Below, in pieces: positions 44,612-54,733 of a DNA stretch of 64,000 nt. The translations under genes and the position numbers were made by a program. Under the pieces are notes generated by a model that was not told where the DNA came from, ran no database searches, and saw only the letters and a program-made list of their open reading frames with translations. The DNA is taken from NCBI GenBank assembly GCA_014872785.1, contig WKFJ01000011.1:62001-126000 (forward strand), given 5' to 3'. Position 1 is the stretch's first letter; each line of letters starts with the position of its first letter. The stretch comes from Alteromonadaceae bacterium (GTDB lineage: Bacteria > Pseudomonadota > Gammaproteobacteria > Enterobacterales > Alteromonadaceae).

Positions 44612-45406
44612 TTACTCGTATTTGCGCTTACGCTTTGTTTCAATGGTGTCAATGTAAGCATGCCATGAAGCGTACCCTAACAGCGGCATGAAAATAACGA
44701 AGCCGATAAAGTATGTGAAGTAGCCCACAAGTACTAGTAAGAAAATAATAAATGCCCATGCAAGCATAATTTTCTTGTTCACCCAAACTGCGTTCATACT
44801 TGTCAGCACCGCGGTTGCAAGGTCGACTTTACGTTCCATCAGTATGGGTTGTGTAAATGCACTAATAAAAAATCCCAGCGTAGTAAACCCTGCCCCGACA
44901 ATAGTGCCGAGTGCTAAGAATGGCAGCAAGCTCTCAAAGTTTTCGTCGATGTATGGCGGGTACAACGCGTGAATCAAAGAAGCAACGCGTAGCCAAAAGA
45001 TCATCAACACCATTAACAAAATACCAAATGCCCATTCGTTAACGGCATTGCGGGTAATTGCTTTGATACTGTGCCAGAGACTCGGAACGTGGCCTTTCTC
45101 CAGCTCCCAAGAGACATCATATAGACCAGCCGCTAAAAACGGACCGATCAACATAAAACAGACAAGCGCTGGCATTATTACCAAATGCCAGCCCGTTTGT
45201 AGTACTAAAAATTCAATGAACCAAACGAGTGCCGCAAACAATACACCAAAGAAAAAGGTTAACAGTGGCGCTCTTGCCATGTCTTGAAAACCTAACCTGA
45301 GCCATTTCCACGGGTCGCCCGGGTCTAACTCCTTACAAGGGATGACGCGAGCAATGTGGCTATCCGTGATGGCGTTATGAGGTTGCTCCTTAAAAGAATG
45401 CGACAT
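44612..45406 (-). CDS. DUF2189 family inner-membrane protein
   Basis: This 264-residue polytopic membrane protein has about six hydrophobic segments, beginning with the family signature DPWKWLRLGFQDMARAPLLTFFFG (residues about 30-53). It ends in a basic tail (ETKRKRKYE). Function unknown. Good ribosome-binding site (GGAGAG). It starts 8 bp after the upstream membrane-protein gene and is probably cotranscribed with it. Confidence 0.87.
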   Translation of the reverse strand: MSHSFKEQPHNAITDSHIARVIPCKELDPGDPWKWLRLGFQDMARAPLLTFFFGVLFAALVWFIEFLVLQTGWHLVIMPALVCFMLIGPFLAAGLYDVSWELEKGHVPSLWHSIKAITRNAVNEWAFGILLMVLMIFWLRVASLIHALYPPYIDENFESLLPFLALGTIVGAGFTTLGFFISAFTQPILMERKVDLATAVLTSMNAVWVNKKIMLAWAFIIFLLVLVGYFTYFIGFVIFMPLLGYASWHAYIDTIETKRKRKYE

Positions 45407-45414
45407 ATTCTCTC

Positions 45415-45957
45415 CTAATCTTCCAGTTCTTCTAATTTTTCGTTCTTCAACGGATTGTCAAAGGTAGAATCTTTACCAAGGTATCGCGAGCCAGCATCTG
45501 TTCTGCTTACAATCTGCTTCGCTTCATCAGCGTGCTCATCATCAGTATATACAAGCATAATAGCTTTGCCATTTTTTAAATCACTTTCGTAGCGACCTAA
45601 CCTGTAATTACGATGGCTAATACCCGATAGTCCTCCTATCCAACCACCAAATCCGGTAAATAACAACATTAATAAGATCACATTAATTAATTGTATTTCC
45701 CAACCATACGGTTTAGCGAAGAATACAAACAATACGGCTAATACCCCGACACCCGCACCAACAGTGGCTGAGCGAATAGAACTGTGGATCAGATCTCGCT
45801 CTTCAAATAATGATGCTTCGTGGATAGAATGCCCTGCGTAATCAGCGCTATTTTCTGTCACGAAATGGATATCTTGTTCCTTGATGCCTGCGTTGACCAA
45901 ATTTCCCTGAAGTTTATCCGAAAGAGTTAAGCTATTGAGTAAAAACTTATGTTGCAT
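45415..45957 (-). CDS. hypothetical membrane protein with general-stress-like layout
   Basis: This 180-residue protein has an N-terminal segment (KLQGNLVNAGIKEQDIHFVTE) like a flavin-or-stress-type fold half, two membrane segments (about 65-82 and 92-113, glycine rich) and a cytoplasmic C-terminal segment (GKAIMLVYTDDEHADEAKQIV). The layout resembles the DUF1269/general stress 17M-like proteins. It probably forms an operon with the DUF2189 gene. No function can be assigned. Confidence 0.7.
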   Translation of the reverse strand: MQHKFLLNSLTLSDKLQGNLVNAGIKEQDIHFVTENSADYAGHSIHEASLFEERDLIHSSIRSATVGAGVGVLAVLFVFFAKPYGWEIQLINVILLMLLFTGFGGWIGGLSGISHRNYRLGRYESDLKNGKAIMLVYTDDEHADEAKQIVSRTDAGSRYLGKDSTFDNPLKNEKLEELED

Positions 45958-46089
45958 AGGAGCCCCCAGATGTTAAGACGTTAATTGGCTATTTTTTAAG
46001 CACTCAAGATCAGTATACGTAGTATCGATCTTTTAGCTTAACTTTATAGCCAATTGGTCTAAGCGGACTCTTTTCGCAACCTTTTCGAA

Positions 46090-46611
46090 TTAAACAGGTA
46101 ACCAGGTGATATTTTGCCCGTGTTGTTGAGCAAGTTGTTGATTTAGATCACGAAATAGTGTCACAGCAGAGGATTGACTGCTGACCATTTCGGAGACAAA
46201 GGTATGACAATTATTTTTTAACAGGTCGTACTGACGGTATTGGAAAATAGACTCAGATGCGCGTTGATCTGCCCCGTCAAAGACGACAGGCGCTAAATCA
46301 TCGTCGCATGCTACATAAATAGTGTTACCGGAACGGTCGTGTAAAAATCGCTCTGGTGAGACTGAGCGGACAAGGCCATTGCCATTAAGCTCGATGATTC
46401 GATCCCCTACCCACACGCCGCTATGATCGAGTACATCATACACTTCACAACAAACAATCGATCCGCTAACGGGTGTCACGGTGCAGTCAAGCTCACCGGG
46501 ATGCGCTGCAAATCCGTATTCTTCAGAATTGAGTCTGTTCGCGTATTTTACGCCTGTGTACGTGGCTAACGCCGCCGCACCAAGCCAAATGATAGGTAAT
46601 GCCATCGCCAT
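46090..46611 (-). CDS. LRAT/NlpC-P60-like permuted papain-fold protein
   Basis: This 173-residue protein has an N-terminal hydrophobic anchor (PIIWLGAAALATYTGV). The core has the permuted NlpC/LRAT order: a His in DHSGVWVGDRIIELNG (about 62-77) followed much later by a Cys in LLKNNCHTFVSEM (about 129-141). Family members are acyltransferases or hydrolases of lipids or peptides. The catalytic His and Cys are both present. The substrate is unknown; it stands 100 bp from ybjQ. Confidence 0.7.
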   Translation of the reverse strand: MAMALPIIWLGAAALATYTGVKYANRLNSEEYGFAAHPGELDCTVTPVSGSIVCCEVYDVLDHSGVWVGDRIIELNGNGLVRSVSPERFLHDRSGNTIYVACDDDLAPVVFDGADQRASESIFQYRQYDLLKNNCHTFVSEMVSSQSSAVTLFRDLNQQLAQQHGQNITWLPV

Positions 46612-46711
46612 TCACTAATTGTTACCATCAGTACATAGTATAGGCAGTATGAGGATAAACAATATTAGCTTTTGTAAATGAATGTGACCAATTGTCAGGC
46701 AACCTTAATGA

Positions 46712-47038
46712 TTAGGCCTCTTTGTATTTGACCGCCGTACCGCAAATACTGACCATTAACATACTGCCTTTATCACCCACTACCTGATAATCGATATCAA
46801 TGCCAACCACTGCATTCGCACCTACACTGCGAGCTTCCTCTTCAAGTTCTTGAAAGGCAATTTTCCTGGCTTTGGTCAAAGACGCCTCGTAGGAACCCGA
46901 ACGACCACCGACCACGTCACGCACACTGGCAAAAAAGTCGCGAAACACGTTCGCGCCCATTACGGCTTCACCGACAACGATGCCGAAATACTTTTCAATC
47001 TGCTTTCCTTGTAACTCATTTGTAGTTGATACGATCAT
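46712..47038 (-). CDS. ybjQ: YbjQ/UPF0145 family protein
   Basis: This 108-residue protein has the family landmarks [31 protein letters not shown] and [16 protein letters not shown]. The family forms a pentameric beta barrel and is sometimes called a heavy-metal-binding domain; its physiological role is not established. It starts 12 bp after the HIT gene and may be cotranscribed with astE. Confidence 0.92.
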   Translation of the reverse strand: MIVSTTNELQGKQIEKYFGIVVGEAVMGANVFRDFFASVRDVVGGRSGSYEASLTKARKIAFQELEEEARSVGANAVVGIDIDYQVVGDKGSMLMVSICGTAVKYKEA

Positions 47039-47050
47039 TGAGATTCATCC

Positions 47051-47449
47051 TTAAAAATATTCAGTAAATTGTTTCTTTATTTCTGCCAATGCGGCGTCAC
47101 TGTATGCTTTTGCTGGAAACTTTCCCCAGACAGGAGCAGGCCAAGCTTCATCGGTTTCATAGCGCGCAATATGATGAATATGCAATTGCGGCACCATGTT
47201 CCCAAGCGCTGCCACGTTGAGTTTGTCTGCCGATAAACCCTCTAATAAGAAATGCGATAATTGATTAGACTCTTGCTGTAACTGTGCCTGCTGCTCATTA
47301 TTGAGCTGCACAATTTCACGCATATCGGGGATCCGCGGAACCAAAATAAACCACGGATACCGAGACTCATTCATCAACAGCACACTGCATAGCGGCCACT
47401 GGGCAATGACTTCACAATCGTTATTTAGTCTCGTATCAAGTTCAAACAT
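47051..47449 (-). CDS. HIT domain protein
   Basis: This 132-residue protein is a HIT (histidine triad) family hydrolase. The nucleotide-binding triad is QLHIHHIARYE near residue 91, preceded by LNVAALGNMVPQLHIH as in the Fhit-like, single-domain bacterial members. It probably hydrolyses or transfers nucleotide phosphates, but the substrate is unknown. It lies 9 bp after astE. Confidence 0.9.
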   Translation of the reverse strand: MFELDTRLNNDCEVIAQWPLCSVLLMNESRYPWFILVPRIPDMREIVQLNNEQQAQLQQESNQLSHFLLEGLSADKLNVAALGNMVPQLHIHHIARYETDEAWPAPVWGKFPAKAYSDAALAEIKKQFTEYF

Positions 47450-47458
47450 ACGATTTCC

Positions 47459-48499
47459 TCACCCAAACAAACTAGTTGGTACAACAGTTAGCAAAGCACG
47501 TTGACCAATGGCCACATTGGCATTGGGAAAGACTATGGCTTCGCCATCCTGCTCCGCGGCATAAGTTGCCCCTGTTTCTCTGGCAAATTGGTCACCCTTT
47601 TTGAAGTCAGAAAAGTTGGGCATTGCATCTGAAAAACACAACTCAAAATCATCGTGCTGTTTGTTGATAACTTGGTTCACTCGGTAAATGAAAAATTCGG
47701 CTTCGTTGTAGTCAGGAAAACTCAACTCAGTTTCTGAGACAAATGCCCTGAGTGTCGTTCTAGCCCCTGCAAAACGCGTCATGTCATTTTCACCAAACGG
47801 CATAACTTTACCCAATTCAACGGTAAAAGCATCAGCGTGAAAGTGCTTGCTACTGTGATAACTAAACGTAGTCGTTGGCGACTCTGACAACAAAATAGTA
47901 TTCACTCCACAAGCGAGTAAAAACTGAAGCTGTTCCGCTTTGTGCTTTCTTCCATGTAGGAATGGATAAACCGCGAATTTTTCATTTTTTGAATCTCGAA
48001 TTGCGGTATGCAAATCATAGTGATAGCGCTCGCGTTCTTGGCCGTGCTCGACGTTGAAGAAGTTTGCAACGCATTGTTCTAGCAATGCGGCTCGCACTCT
48101 TTCAGGGTTAGTTTCTACCTGCGGATTAGCATGCTCACCGTCGAACAAGCGATTCATATTTTCATGGACAAAACGCTGAGCAATATCCATCGCAGGAAGA
48201 TTGCCAAAAATAACCAGTAACCTATGTTTGAGCGCCAACTCACCAGAGAGGATATCACTAACCAGTTCATCACATATTTCAATTGGTGCGGTCTCATTGC
48301 CGTGCACACCACAAGAATAAACGATGTCTTTAGCACTGTTATGAGCCGGTTTAAACTCAATAATGCCCTCAGCATGAATAGTTACCTGAACGCCATTTGA
48401 TAATTGATATTGCAGTACTTGCTCAAATAACTGAGGCTGCTGGCGAGACAAAGAGAGAAAATTAGCGCCCGAACGCAACAATGAAATAACCTGACTCAT
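47459..48499 (-). CDS. astE: succinylglutamate desuccinylase
   Basis: This 346-residue zinc hydrolase of the AstE/AspA family has the metal motif CGVHGNETAPIEI (His and Glu), a third ligand in HYDLHTAIRDS, and the substrate region AFTVELGKVMPFGEND. It performs the last step of the arginine succinyltransferase pathway (succinylglutamate to glutamate and succinate). The other ast genes are not in the window; detachment of astE from the operon is common. It leads an astE-HIT-ybjQ group. Confidence 0.9.
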   Translation of the reverse strand: MSQVISLLRSGANFLSLSRQQPQLFEQVLQYQLSNGVQVTIHAEGIIEFKPAHNSAKDIVYSCGVHGNETAPIEICDELVSDILSGELALKHRLLVIFGNLPAMDIAQRFVHENMNRLFDGEHANPQVETNPERVRAALLEQCVANFFNVEHGQERERYHYDLHTAIRDSKNEKFAVYPFLHGRKHKAEQLQFLLACGVNTILLSESPTTTFSYHSSKHFHADAFTVELGKVMPFGENDMTRFAGARTTLRAFVSETELSFPDYNEAEFFIYRVNQVINKQHDDFELCFSDAMPNFSDFKKGDQFARETGATYAAEQDGEAIVFPNANVAIGQRALLTVVPTSLFG

Positions 48500-48593
48500 G
48501 AATACCCTGCATAAAAAAATGTGCCGGGATTATACAGGATTTTTACAATAAAGTGATCAGACTGCTGGGCAGTTCTTTACCATTGAAGTGGTA

Positions 48594-49901
48594 TTAATAT
48601 GAGGATGCATTATCGAGTGAAAGGTCGCCAGAGTCTTGATTCAACAACATCAAAAATTCTGACATGGGCACGGCTTTGGAAAACAAGAAACCCTGACCGG
48701 CTGAGACTCCCACCTCTTGCAATATGTGCAGGTGATGTTGGGTTTCAATACCTTCGGCAACCACTTGGCAGCCGAGTGCTTCAGCGATAACTTTAGTCGC
48801 TTTTACAATTGCCACATTCACCGGGTTTTCACCCAACTGCATGACAAAAGTCTTGTCTATCTTAATCGCATCAATACTCAACTCACGAATGTAAGCAAGA
48901 TTCGAATACCCCTTACCGAAATCATCAATGGCTATCTGCATGCCCATGTCACGAGCCTGCATAAGTTGCTTGTTCACCATTAACGAGTTCGACATTGCGA
49001 CGTCTTCGGTCAGTTCTAATTCAATTAAATTAGGATCGACACACAAATTGTTTCCAAGCTCTCGCAGTCTGGGAATAAATTGTTCGTCATACAATTGTGT
49101 CGGGGATACATTAACCGCTAGCTTAATATCGTATCCATGCGTGCTTAATAGTAAGGAGCTTTTGAAAGCTTCTTGTAGTGCCCAATAACCCAGCTGATTC
49201 ATCATGTTGTAAGACTCAGCAGCTTCAATAAGAGGCCCCGGGAACAACACGCCATCCAGTGGATGGTTCCAGCGTAACAAGCACTCAGCACCAACAATCT
49301 TTAATGTGGTTAAATCCACCTTGGGTTGGAAAAAGAGTTCCAGTTCGTCGTTATTAAAGGCTCGCTTTAAATCCGCTTTTAACGCCAGAGAGCGACTAGA
49401 TTCATCTTTGCGCTGCATATTGACCAGCACAAAGTTATCGTATTTATTGGATTTTGCCTGTTTCAGTGCAGATTCTGCGCCAGAAAACAACTTATGAACA
49501 TCGTCATTATCCGTGGGATTGATAACACCACCCACGTTGAAGTCGGCAGCAAACGAGCTATTACCTACTGCGATAGGGGTCTTGAAGTGGTCGTTTAGAC
49601 GTCGATAGTTTGCTTGTAATTGAGCGGGGTTTGATTGGCCAGGAAAAACTACGCAGAAAACGTCTCCACCAATTCGACCAAGCGTTACTTCTTCACCGAA
49701 TATCGTACGGATACGTCTGGCGATTTCGGACAAAATAAAGTCCCCTGCCTTGTAACCAAGACTGGCGCTTACATCAGAAAATCTAACAATATCAATCAGT
49801 AATAACGAAAGACGATTATCTTTATCCAACACCTTCTGCACGCTATCTAAGCATGCGTATCGGTTTGGAACCATCGATAATGTCTTGTGAAATACGCTCA
49901 C
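48594..49901 (-). CDS. GGDEF/EAL domain protein with degenerate GGDEF
   Basis: This protein of about 435 residues has a GGDEF domain (about 1-165) in which the signature reads IGGDVF, losing the catalytic Glu. An EAL domain (about 180-430) follows with the variant AECLLRW (Glu kept), ELTEDVAMSN, AIDDFGKGYSNLAY and VVAEGIETQHH. It is probably a c-di-GMP phosphodiesterase with a regulatory, possibly GTP-sensing, GGDEF half. The open frame begins at a TTG (49922); the GTG at 49901, after AGAGGTG, gives MSVFHKTLSMVPNR and was chosen. Confidence 0.88.
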   Translation of the reverse strand: MSVFHKTLSMVPNRYACLDSVQKVLDKDNRLSLLLIDIVRFSDVSASLGYKAGDFILSEIARRIRTIFGEEVTLGRIGGDVFCVVFPGQSNPAQLQANYRRLNDHFKTPIAVGNSSFAADFNVGGVINPTDNDDVHKLFSGAESALKQAKSNKYDNFVLVNMQRKDESSRSLALKADLKRAFNNDELELFFQPKVDLTTLKIVGAECLLRWNHPLDGVLFPGPLIEAAESYNMMNQLGYWALQEAFKSSLLLSTHGYDIKLAVNVSPTQLYDEQFIPRLRELGNNLCVDPNLIELELTEDVAMSNSLMVNKQLMQARDMGMQIAIDDFGKGYSNLAYIRELSIDAIKIDKTFVMQLGENPVNVAIVKATKVIAEALGCQVVAEGIETQHHLHILQEVGVSAGQGFLFSKAVPMSEFLMLLNQDSGDLSLDNASSY

Positions 49902-49956
49902 GAGTACTACATCACCTCTCAACAGACGTTGGCAAATTTATCGTGTTTAGAGACAA

Positions 49957-49990
49957 ATAAAAAGCCCCTAACTAGAAGTTTCGGGGCTTT
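49957..49990 (-). terminator. terminator of glgP
   Basis: The stem AAAGCCCC (49961-49968) and GGGGCTTT (49983-49990), with partial inner AACT/AGTT pairing, is followed on the minus strand by TTTTATTT. It lies 28 bp past the glgP stop. Confidence 0.85.
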
Positions 49991-50018
49991 GGACTAAAAA
50001 ATCGTCAAAAAGTTGCAA

Positions 50019-52559
50019 TTAGTCGACATTGCACGCCGATAATCTCCATATTCTATCCACATAATCCTTAATGGAGCGATCTGACGTAAATTTGCCCATA
50101 TTTGCTGTATTGACAATCGCCATTTCCGCCCAAGCAGACTTATCTCTGTAAGCAGCGTCAACTTTTTTGTGCGCTTCTGAGTAAGATTCAAAATCAGCAA
50201 GTGCAAGGTAGGCATCACCATGGTCTAACAAACTGCGTTTAATAGACGACAACTCACCCGGCTTGCCTGGTGTAAAATAATCAGTATCCAACCAGTCCAA
50301 CACCGCTTTAATTTCAGCATTTTGGTAGTAGTGATCATGTGGGTTGTAGCCTTTGGCCTTTAGGTCATTCACTTCATCAACCGTTAAGCCGAAGATGAAG
50401 ATATTGTCTTCGCCAACTTCCTCGGCAATTTCAATGTTAGCACCATCAAGTGTGCCGATAGTCAAAGCACCGTTCAGCGACAACTTCATGTTACCAGTAC
50501 CAGATGCTTCTTTACCTGCTGTTGAAATTTGTTCAGACACATCTGCGGCTGGAATCATCTTCTCAGCAAGACTCACGCGGTAGTTTGGTAAAAAGACCAC
50601 TTTGAGCTTGTTATTAACGCGTGCATCGTTGTTAATCTTTTCTGCAACCTGATTAATGGCATAAATAATGTCTTTCGCCAGCTTATAACCCGGTGCCGCT
50701 TTAGCGCCAAAGATAAACACTCGCGGATGCATATCGTAGTTAGGATCTTCAAGCAATCGGCGATAAAGTGCCATGATGTGCAAAAGGTTCAGGTGCTGAC
50801 GTTTATATTCGTGTAAACGCTTAATTTGAATATCAAAAATCGCGTTTGGATCGATATCGATGCCCGTTAGCTTTTTCACTTCGTGCGCCAATTCAACCTT
50901 ATTCTGGTATTTAATGTCCATGAAGGTTTCTTGGAACGCCTTATCCTTAGCGAATGCATTCAGGCCTTTTAACTTGTCTAAATCCATCGGCCAATCTTTG
51001 CCAACTTTTTCATCAATCAATGAAGACAATCTTGGATTACAAGCTTTCAACCAACGACGCGGTGTAATACCGTTTGTCACGTTAGTTAGCTTACCCGGCC
51101 ACATTGCTTCAAATTCTGGGAATAAGTTTTCTTTCACCAGCTTAGAATGGATTTCAGCAACGCCGTTGACAGCAAATGAACCGATAACACTCAAGTTACC
51201 CATGCGCACCATTTTTTCATGGCCTTCTTCAATAATGGACAACTTAGCCTTCACCTCACTGTCACCAGGCCATTTTTGTTCCACTTCCTTCATGAAGCGA
51301 TGATTAATTTCATAAATAATTTCTAAGTGACGCGGCAAGATTTTCTCGATCATACGCGCAGGCCACTTCTCTAACGCCTCTGGCAACAAGGTGTGGTTGG
51401 TGTACGCAAATACTTTAGTACAGATTTCCCACGCATCTTCCCATGCCATGTGTGCAACATCGACCAACAGGCGCATCAATTCAGGGATCGCAATCGCAGG
51501 GTGCGTATCGTTTAATTGAATAACAACCTGATCTGCAAAACGGCTCCAATCATCGCCATGGGCACGCTGATAACGGCGTACAATATCTTTTAGTGAGCAA
51601 GCACAGAAAAAGTACTGTTGAATAAAACGAAGTTCTTTACCAGCTTCGGTTTCATCATTTGGATATAGGACTTTGGAAATAGTCTCAGCTTGCACAGTCT
51701 CTGCATGTGAATCAACATAACCGCCCGCATTAAATACGTCCCAGTTAAAGTAATCAGACGCCTGGCTTTCCCATAGACGTAACACGTTTACGGTATTACC
51801 GCCGTAGCCCACTACAGGAATATCCCAAGGTAACCCCTTAACCATTGAACCTGGGTGCCAAACCTTTTGAATTTTACCTTTCTCACCGTATTGGGTTTCT
51901 ACGTAGCCGTATAATGGAATGTCTTGAATAGACTCAGGACGGCAAATCTCCCACGGATTGCCATAATCACGCCAGCTATCTGGACGTTCAATCTGCGCAC
52001 CATTTTGAATTTCCTGACGGAATAAACCGTGCTCATAATGCAAGCCGTAGCCTATTGCAGGCAGTTCTAACGTTGCTAATGAATCTAAATAACAGGCAGC
52101 AAGACGGCCTAGGCCACCGTTACCTAGAGCCATATCAGGTTCCTGTTCCATTATATCCGTTAAGTTCATGCCCATTTCTTTGAGTGCACCATCAACGGTC
52201 TCAAAGATGTCTAAATTGTGCATGTTGTTAGACATTAATCTGCCCATCAAGAATTCCGCCGAGAAATAATGTACGGCTCTGGTGTCGTTGAAGTAATGGG
52301 TCTTTTGGGTCTTGCGCAGACGCTCTAGTACCTGTTCGTTTACTGCTGCACAGGTCGCTTTCCACCAAGCGTGGTTATTTGCCTTATTTTCATCAGTCCC
52401 AAGCGTGCAGTGAAGATGCTTCACTATCGACTCTTTCATACTGAGTTTCGCTGATTCAGGGGAGATACTTGTTTCAGTTGTTGCTGAAACAGTTTTCTTA
52501 ACCGTTTTAGCTGACGCTTTTTTAGCTGCCGCTTTTCGTGTTTTAGGAGTGGTTGCCAT
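50019..52559 (-). CDS. glgP: glycogen/maltodextrin phosphorylase
   Basis: This 846-residue GT35 phosphorylase has [16 protein letters not shown] and [19 protein letters not shown] near the N-terminus, the catalytic-core [14 protein letters not shown]-like segment ([18 protein letters not shown]), and the pyridoxal-phosphate Lys in [23 protein letters not shown]. It releases glucose 1-phosphate from glycogen, which Pgm next door converts to glucose 6-phosphate. The first 45 residues form an unusual Lys/Ala/Thr-rich extension ([17 protein letters not shown]), absent from standard GlgP. The start ATG has GAGGAT upstream. Confidence 0.95.
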   Translation of the reverse strand: MATTPKTRKAAAKKASAKTVKKTVSATTETSISPESAKLSMKESIVKHLHCTLGTDENKANNHAWWKATCAAVNEQVLERLRKTQKTHYFNDTRAVHYFSAEFLMGRLMSNNMHNLDIFETVDGALKEMGMNLTDIMEQEPDMALGNGGLGRLAACYLDSLATLELPAIGYGLHYEHGLFRQEIQNGAQIERPDSWRDYGNPWEICRPESIQDIPLYGYVETQYGEKGKIQKVWHPGSMVKGLPWDIPVVGYGGNTVNVLRLWESQASDYFNWDVFNAGGYVDSHAETVQAETISKVLYPNDETEAGKELRFIQQYFFCACSLKDIVRRYQRAHGDDWSRFADQVVIQLNDTHPAIAIPELMRLLVDVAHMAWEDAWEICTKVFAYTNHTLLPEALEKWPARMIEKILPRHLEIIYEINHRFMKEVEQKWPGDSEVKAKLSIIEEGHEKMVRMGNLSVIGSFAVNGVAEIHSKLVKENLFPEFEAMWPGKLTNVTNGITPRRWLKACNPRLSSLIDEKVGKDWPMDLDKLKGLNAFAKDKAFQETFMDIKYQNKVELAHEVKKLTGIDIDPNAIFDIQIKRLHEYKRQHLNLLHIMALYRRLLEDPNYDMHPRVFIFGAKAAPGYKLAKDIIYAINQVAEKINNDARVNNKLKVVFLPNYRVSLAEKMIPAADVSEQISTAGKEASGTGNMKLSLNGALTIGTLDGANIEIAEEVGEDNIFIFGLTVDEVNDLKAKGYNPHDHYYQNAEIKAVLDWLDTDYFTPGKPGELSSIKRSLLDHGDAYLALADFESYSEAHKKVDAAYRDKSAWAEMAIVNTANMGKFTSDRSIKDYVDRIWRLSACNVD

Positions 52560-52603
52560 CACAGATCCTCTTCGTAAAAGACGCGTTGTGGGTTTGATAT
52601 TAA

Positions 52604-52614
52604 ATTACAGTAAT
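52604..52614. promoter_or_regulatory. short palindrome upstream of glgP
   Basis: ATTACAGTAAT is a perfect 11-base odd palindrome 45 bp before the glgP ATG. It shares AAATTACAG with the inner part of the large hairpin next to it. A repressor or activator site is possible. Confidence 0.4.
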
Positions 52615-52620
52615 CCATCA

Positions 52621-52664
52621 AACTTTGCGTCATTTTGTAATAAAATTACAGATGACGCAAAGTT
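52621..52664. promoter_or_regulatory. large inverted repeat between pgm and glgP
   Basis: Perfect 13-base arms AACTTTGCGTCAT and ATGACGCAAAGTT enclose a second perfect palindrome, TGTAAT-AAA-ATTACA, with only small bulges between. It lies 62-105 bp upstream of the glgP start. There is no good T-tract on the minus strand, so it is more likely an operator cluster or a leader RNA structure than a terminator. Confidence 0.65.
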
Positions 52665-52791
52665 AACCACGTTTAAGAAGAAAAATTAAGAGGCAAAATG
52701 TTATTTTATTGTTAATTTTTTCGTTAAATTTTCGTGAAAGAACAATTTTTGCTATTTTTACCACATCTCATTAACATTTATTTTTCATTAT

Positions 52792-54444
52792 CTAAACATT
52801 TGCGGATTCAAACACAGCAGTGACTAATTTTTGTGCTTCAGTTAGCAATCTCTCCAAATGCTCATCACCGTTGAAACTTTCAGCATAAATCTTATAAATA
52901 TTTTCAGTTCCGGAAGGTCTAGCAGCAAACCAACCGTTCTCTGTACTTACTTTTACCCCCCCAATCGCAGCGCCATTACCTGGTGCATGAGTTTGGATTT
53001 GCTTAATCGTTTCGCCCGCCAGTTCGCTCGACGTGACACTATCTGCTGATAACGCTTTTAACGCCGCTTTTTGCTCCAATGTCGCAGCGACATCAATACG
53101 TTTATATGCTGGTGCGCCATACTGCTCAGTAAGTGACTGATAGTGTTCGCCGGGGTCTTTACCAGTAACGGCCAGAATTTCTGCGGCTAATAGGCACAGA
53201 ATAATACCGTCCTTGTCAGTCGCCCAGACCTTTCCGTTGCGTCTTAAAAAGATGCCACCGGCACTTTCTTCGCCCGCAAAGCCAAACTCAGAGTTGAGCA
53301 TACCTTGTACAAACCACTTAAAACCAACCGGCATCTCAGCAATGTTTTTACCAATACTTGCCCCTACTCTATCAATCATGGAACTAGACACTAGCGTCTT
53401 ACCAATTTGAATATCGTTGGGCCATTGAGGTCTGTTTTGGTACAGATAGTTGATAGCAACGGCGAGATAATGATTTGGGTTCATTAATCCTGATGATTTA
53501 GTCACGATGCCATGACGATCAAAATCTGGGTCATTGCCAAAGGCCAAATCATATTTATCTTTAAGACCAATTAGTCCGGCCATCGCATAAGGTGAAGAGC
53601 AATCCATGCGTAGTTTGCCGTCTTTATCTCGGGTCATAAATCGGAATGTTGGATCAATACTGGTGTTGACAACATCTATATTTAGCTTGTAGCGATCGGC
53701 AATAATATCCCAGTACCCCATTCCCGCACCGCCGAGAGGATCGGTGCCGAGTCTTAGACCAGCATCCGCTATTGCTTGCATGTCGAGCACTTGGTCAAGC
53801 TGTTCAACGTAGTCCAAAGCAAAGTCTTTTTCTTGATAAAGATGAGAAGCAATAGCTTGTTTAAAGCTCATTCTCTTAACTGCGTTACCAGAATTAGCAA
53901 TAATCTCGTTTGCTCTGTTTTGAATAATAGTGGTGATATCACTATCAGCCGGGCCACCGTTCGGTGGATTATATTTAAAACCACCATCTTCCGGTGGGTT
54001 GTGTGACGGGGTTATAACGATACCGTCTGCTAGGCCTGTGGTTCTGTCTTCGTTATAGCACAGAATCGCATTAGAAATAACAGGCGTCGGCGTATACCCT
54101 TGCTCAGATTGCACTACCACCTGTACACCATTTGCCACCAACACTTCCACAGCGGTTATAAATGCAGCTTCTGATAAGGCATGTGTATCTATGCCAATAA
54201 ACATGGGGCCTGTAGTCCCCGCTTGCACTCTGTACTCCGCTAGAGCTTGGCTTATAGCGGCAATATGGTTCTCGTTAAATGTACCATTTACTGACGAGCC
54301 ACGATGACCGGACGTGCCGAATGAAACGGCTTGTCCTTTATCCTCAGGGTCAGGTTGCGTGGTGTAATACGCAGCCATCAATTTAGGGACGTTTACTAAC
54401 TGTGCGGGATCGGCAGGCTTTCCGGCTTCCGGGTGTAATGCCAT
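52792..54444 (-). CDS. pgm: phosphoglucomutase (alpha-D-glucose)
   Basis: This 550-residue enzyme of the phosphohexomutase superfamily (E. coli Pgm type) has VSFGTSGHRGSSVNG, the active-site phosphoserine loop VITPSHNPPEDGGFKYNPP, the metal-binding FGNDPDFDRHG, and the sugar-binding GFAGEESAGG. The C-terminal phosphate loop RPSGTENIYKIYAES is also present. It interconverts glucose 1-phosphate and glucose 6-phosphate. It lies upstream of glgP on the same strand with a 229-bp spacer. Confidence 0.95.
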   Translation of the reverse strand: MALHPEAGKPADPAQLVNVPKLMAAYYTTQPDPEDKGQAVSFGTSGHRGSSVNGTFNENHIAAISQALAEYRVQAGTTGPMFIGIDTHALSEAAFITAVEVLVANGVQVVVQSEQGYTPTPVISNAILCYNEDRTTGLADGIVITPSHNPPEDGGFKYNPPNGGPADSDITTIIQNRANEIIANSGNAVKRMSFKQAIASHLYQEKDFALDYVEQLDQVLDMQAIADAGLRLGTDPLGGAGMGYWDIIADRYKLNIDVVNTSIDPTFRFMTRDKDGKLRMDCSSPYAMAGLIGLKDKYDLAFGNDPDFDRHGIVTKSSGLMNPNHYLAVAINYLYQNRPQWPNDIQIGKTLVSSSMIDRVGASIGKNIAEMPVGFKWFVQGMLNSEFGFAGEESAGGIFLRRNGKVWATDKDGIILCLLAAEILAVTGKDPGEHYQSLTEQYGAPAYKRIDVAATLEQKAALKALSADSVTSSELAGETIKQIQTHAPGNGAAIGGVKVSTENGWFAARPSGTENIYKIYAESFNGDEHLERLLTEAQKLVTAVFESANV

Positions 54445-54733
54445 AACAATTGATTCCTTAGGTCCTTGACCTTAACTAAAAATAAAAACATTGCGCGTAC
54501 GAAGAAGATGAGACCAGGTAAACACGGCCGGACAAACGACGCCACAATAATCCAGGGTCAGCCATTCCATAAGTTAATGAAAACAAAAGTCATTTCAATG
54601 AAAAGTTTTGATTCTTTTAATTGGTTGGATGAGTAGATTATTATATGAGGTAACAAAACTCGATGATTGTGATGCTAAATCGCCATTTATCGACTATTTG
54701 CAATGATTAAATTTCGTAGAAGGATGTCTTTTC

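Noticed and set aside
52563-52791. Hairpin between pgm and glgP as the pgm terminator
   Set aside because: It lies about 130 bp from the pgm stop and lacks a T-tract on the minus strand.
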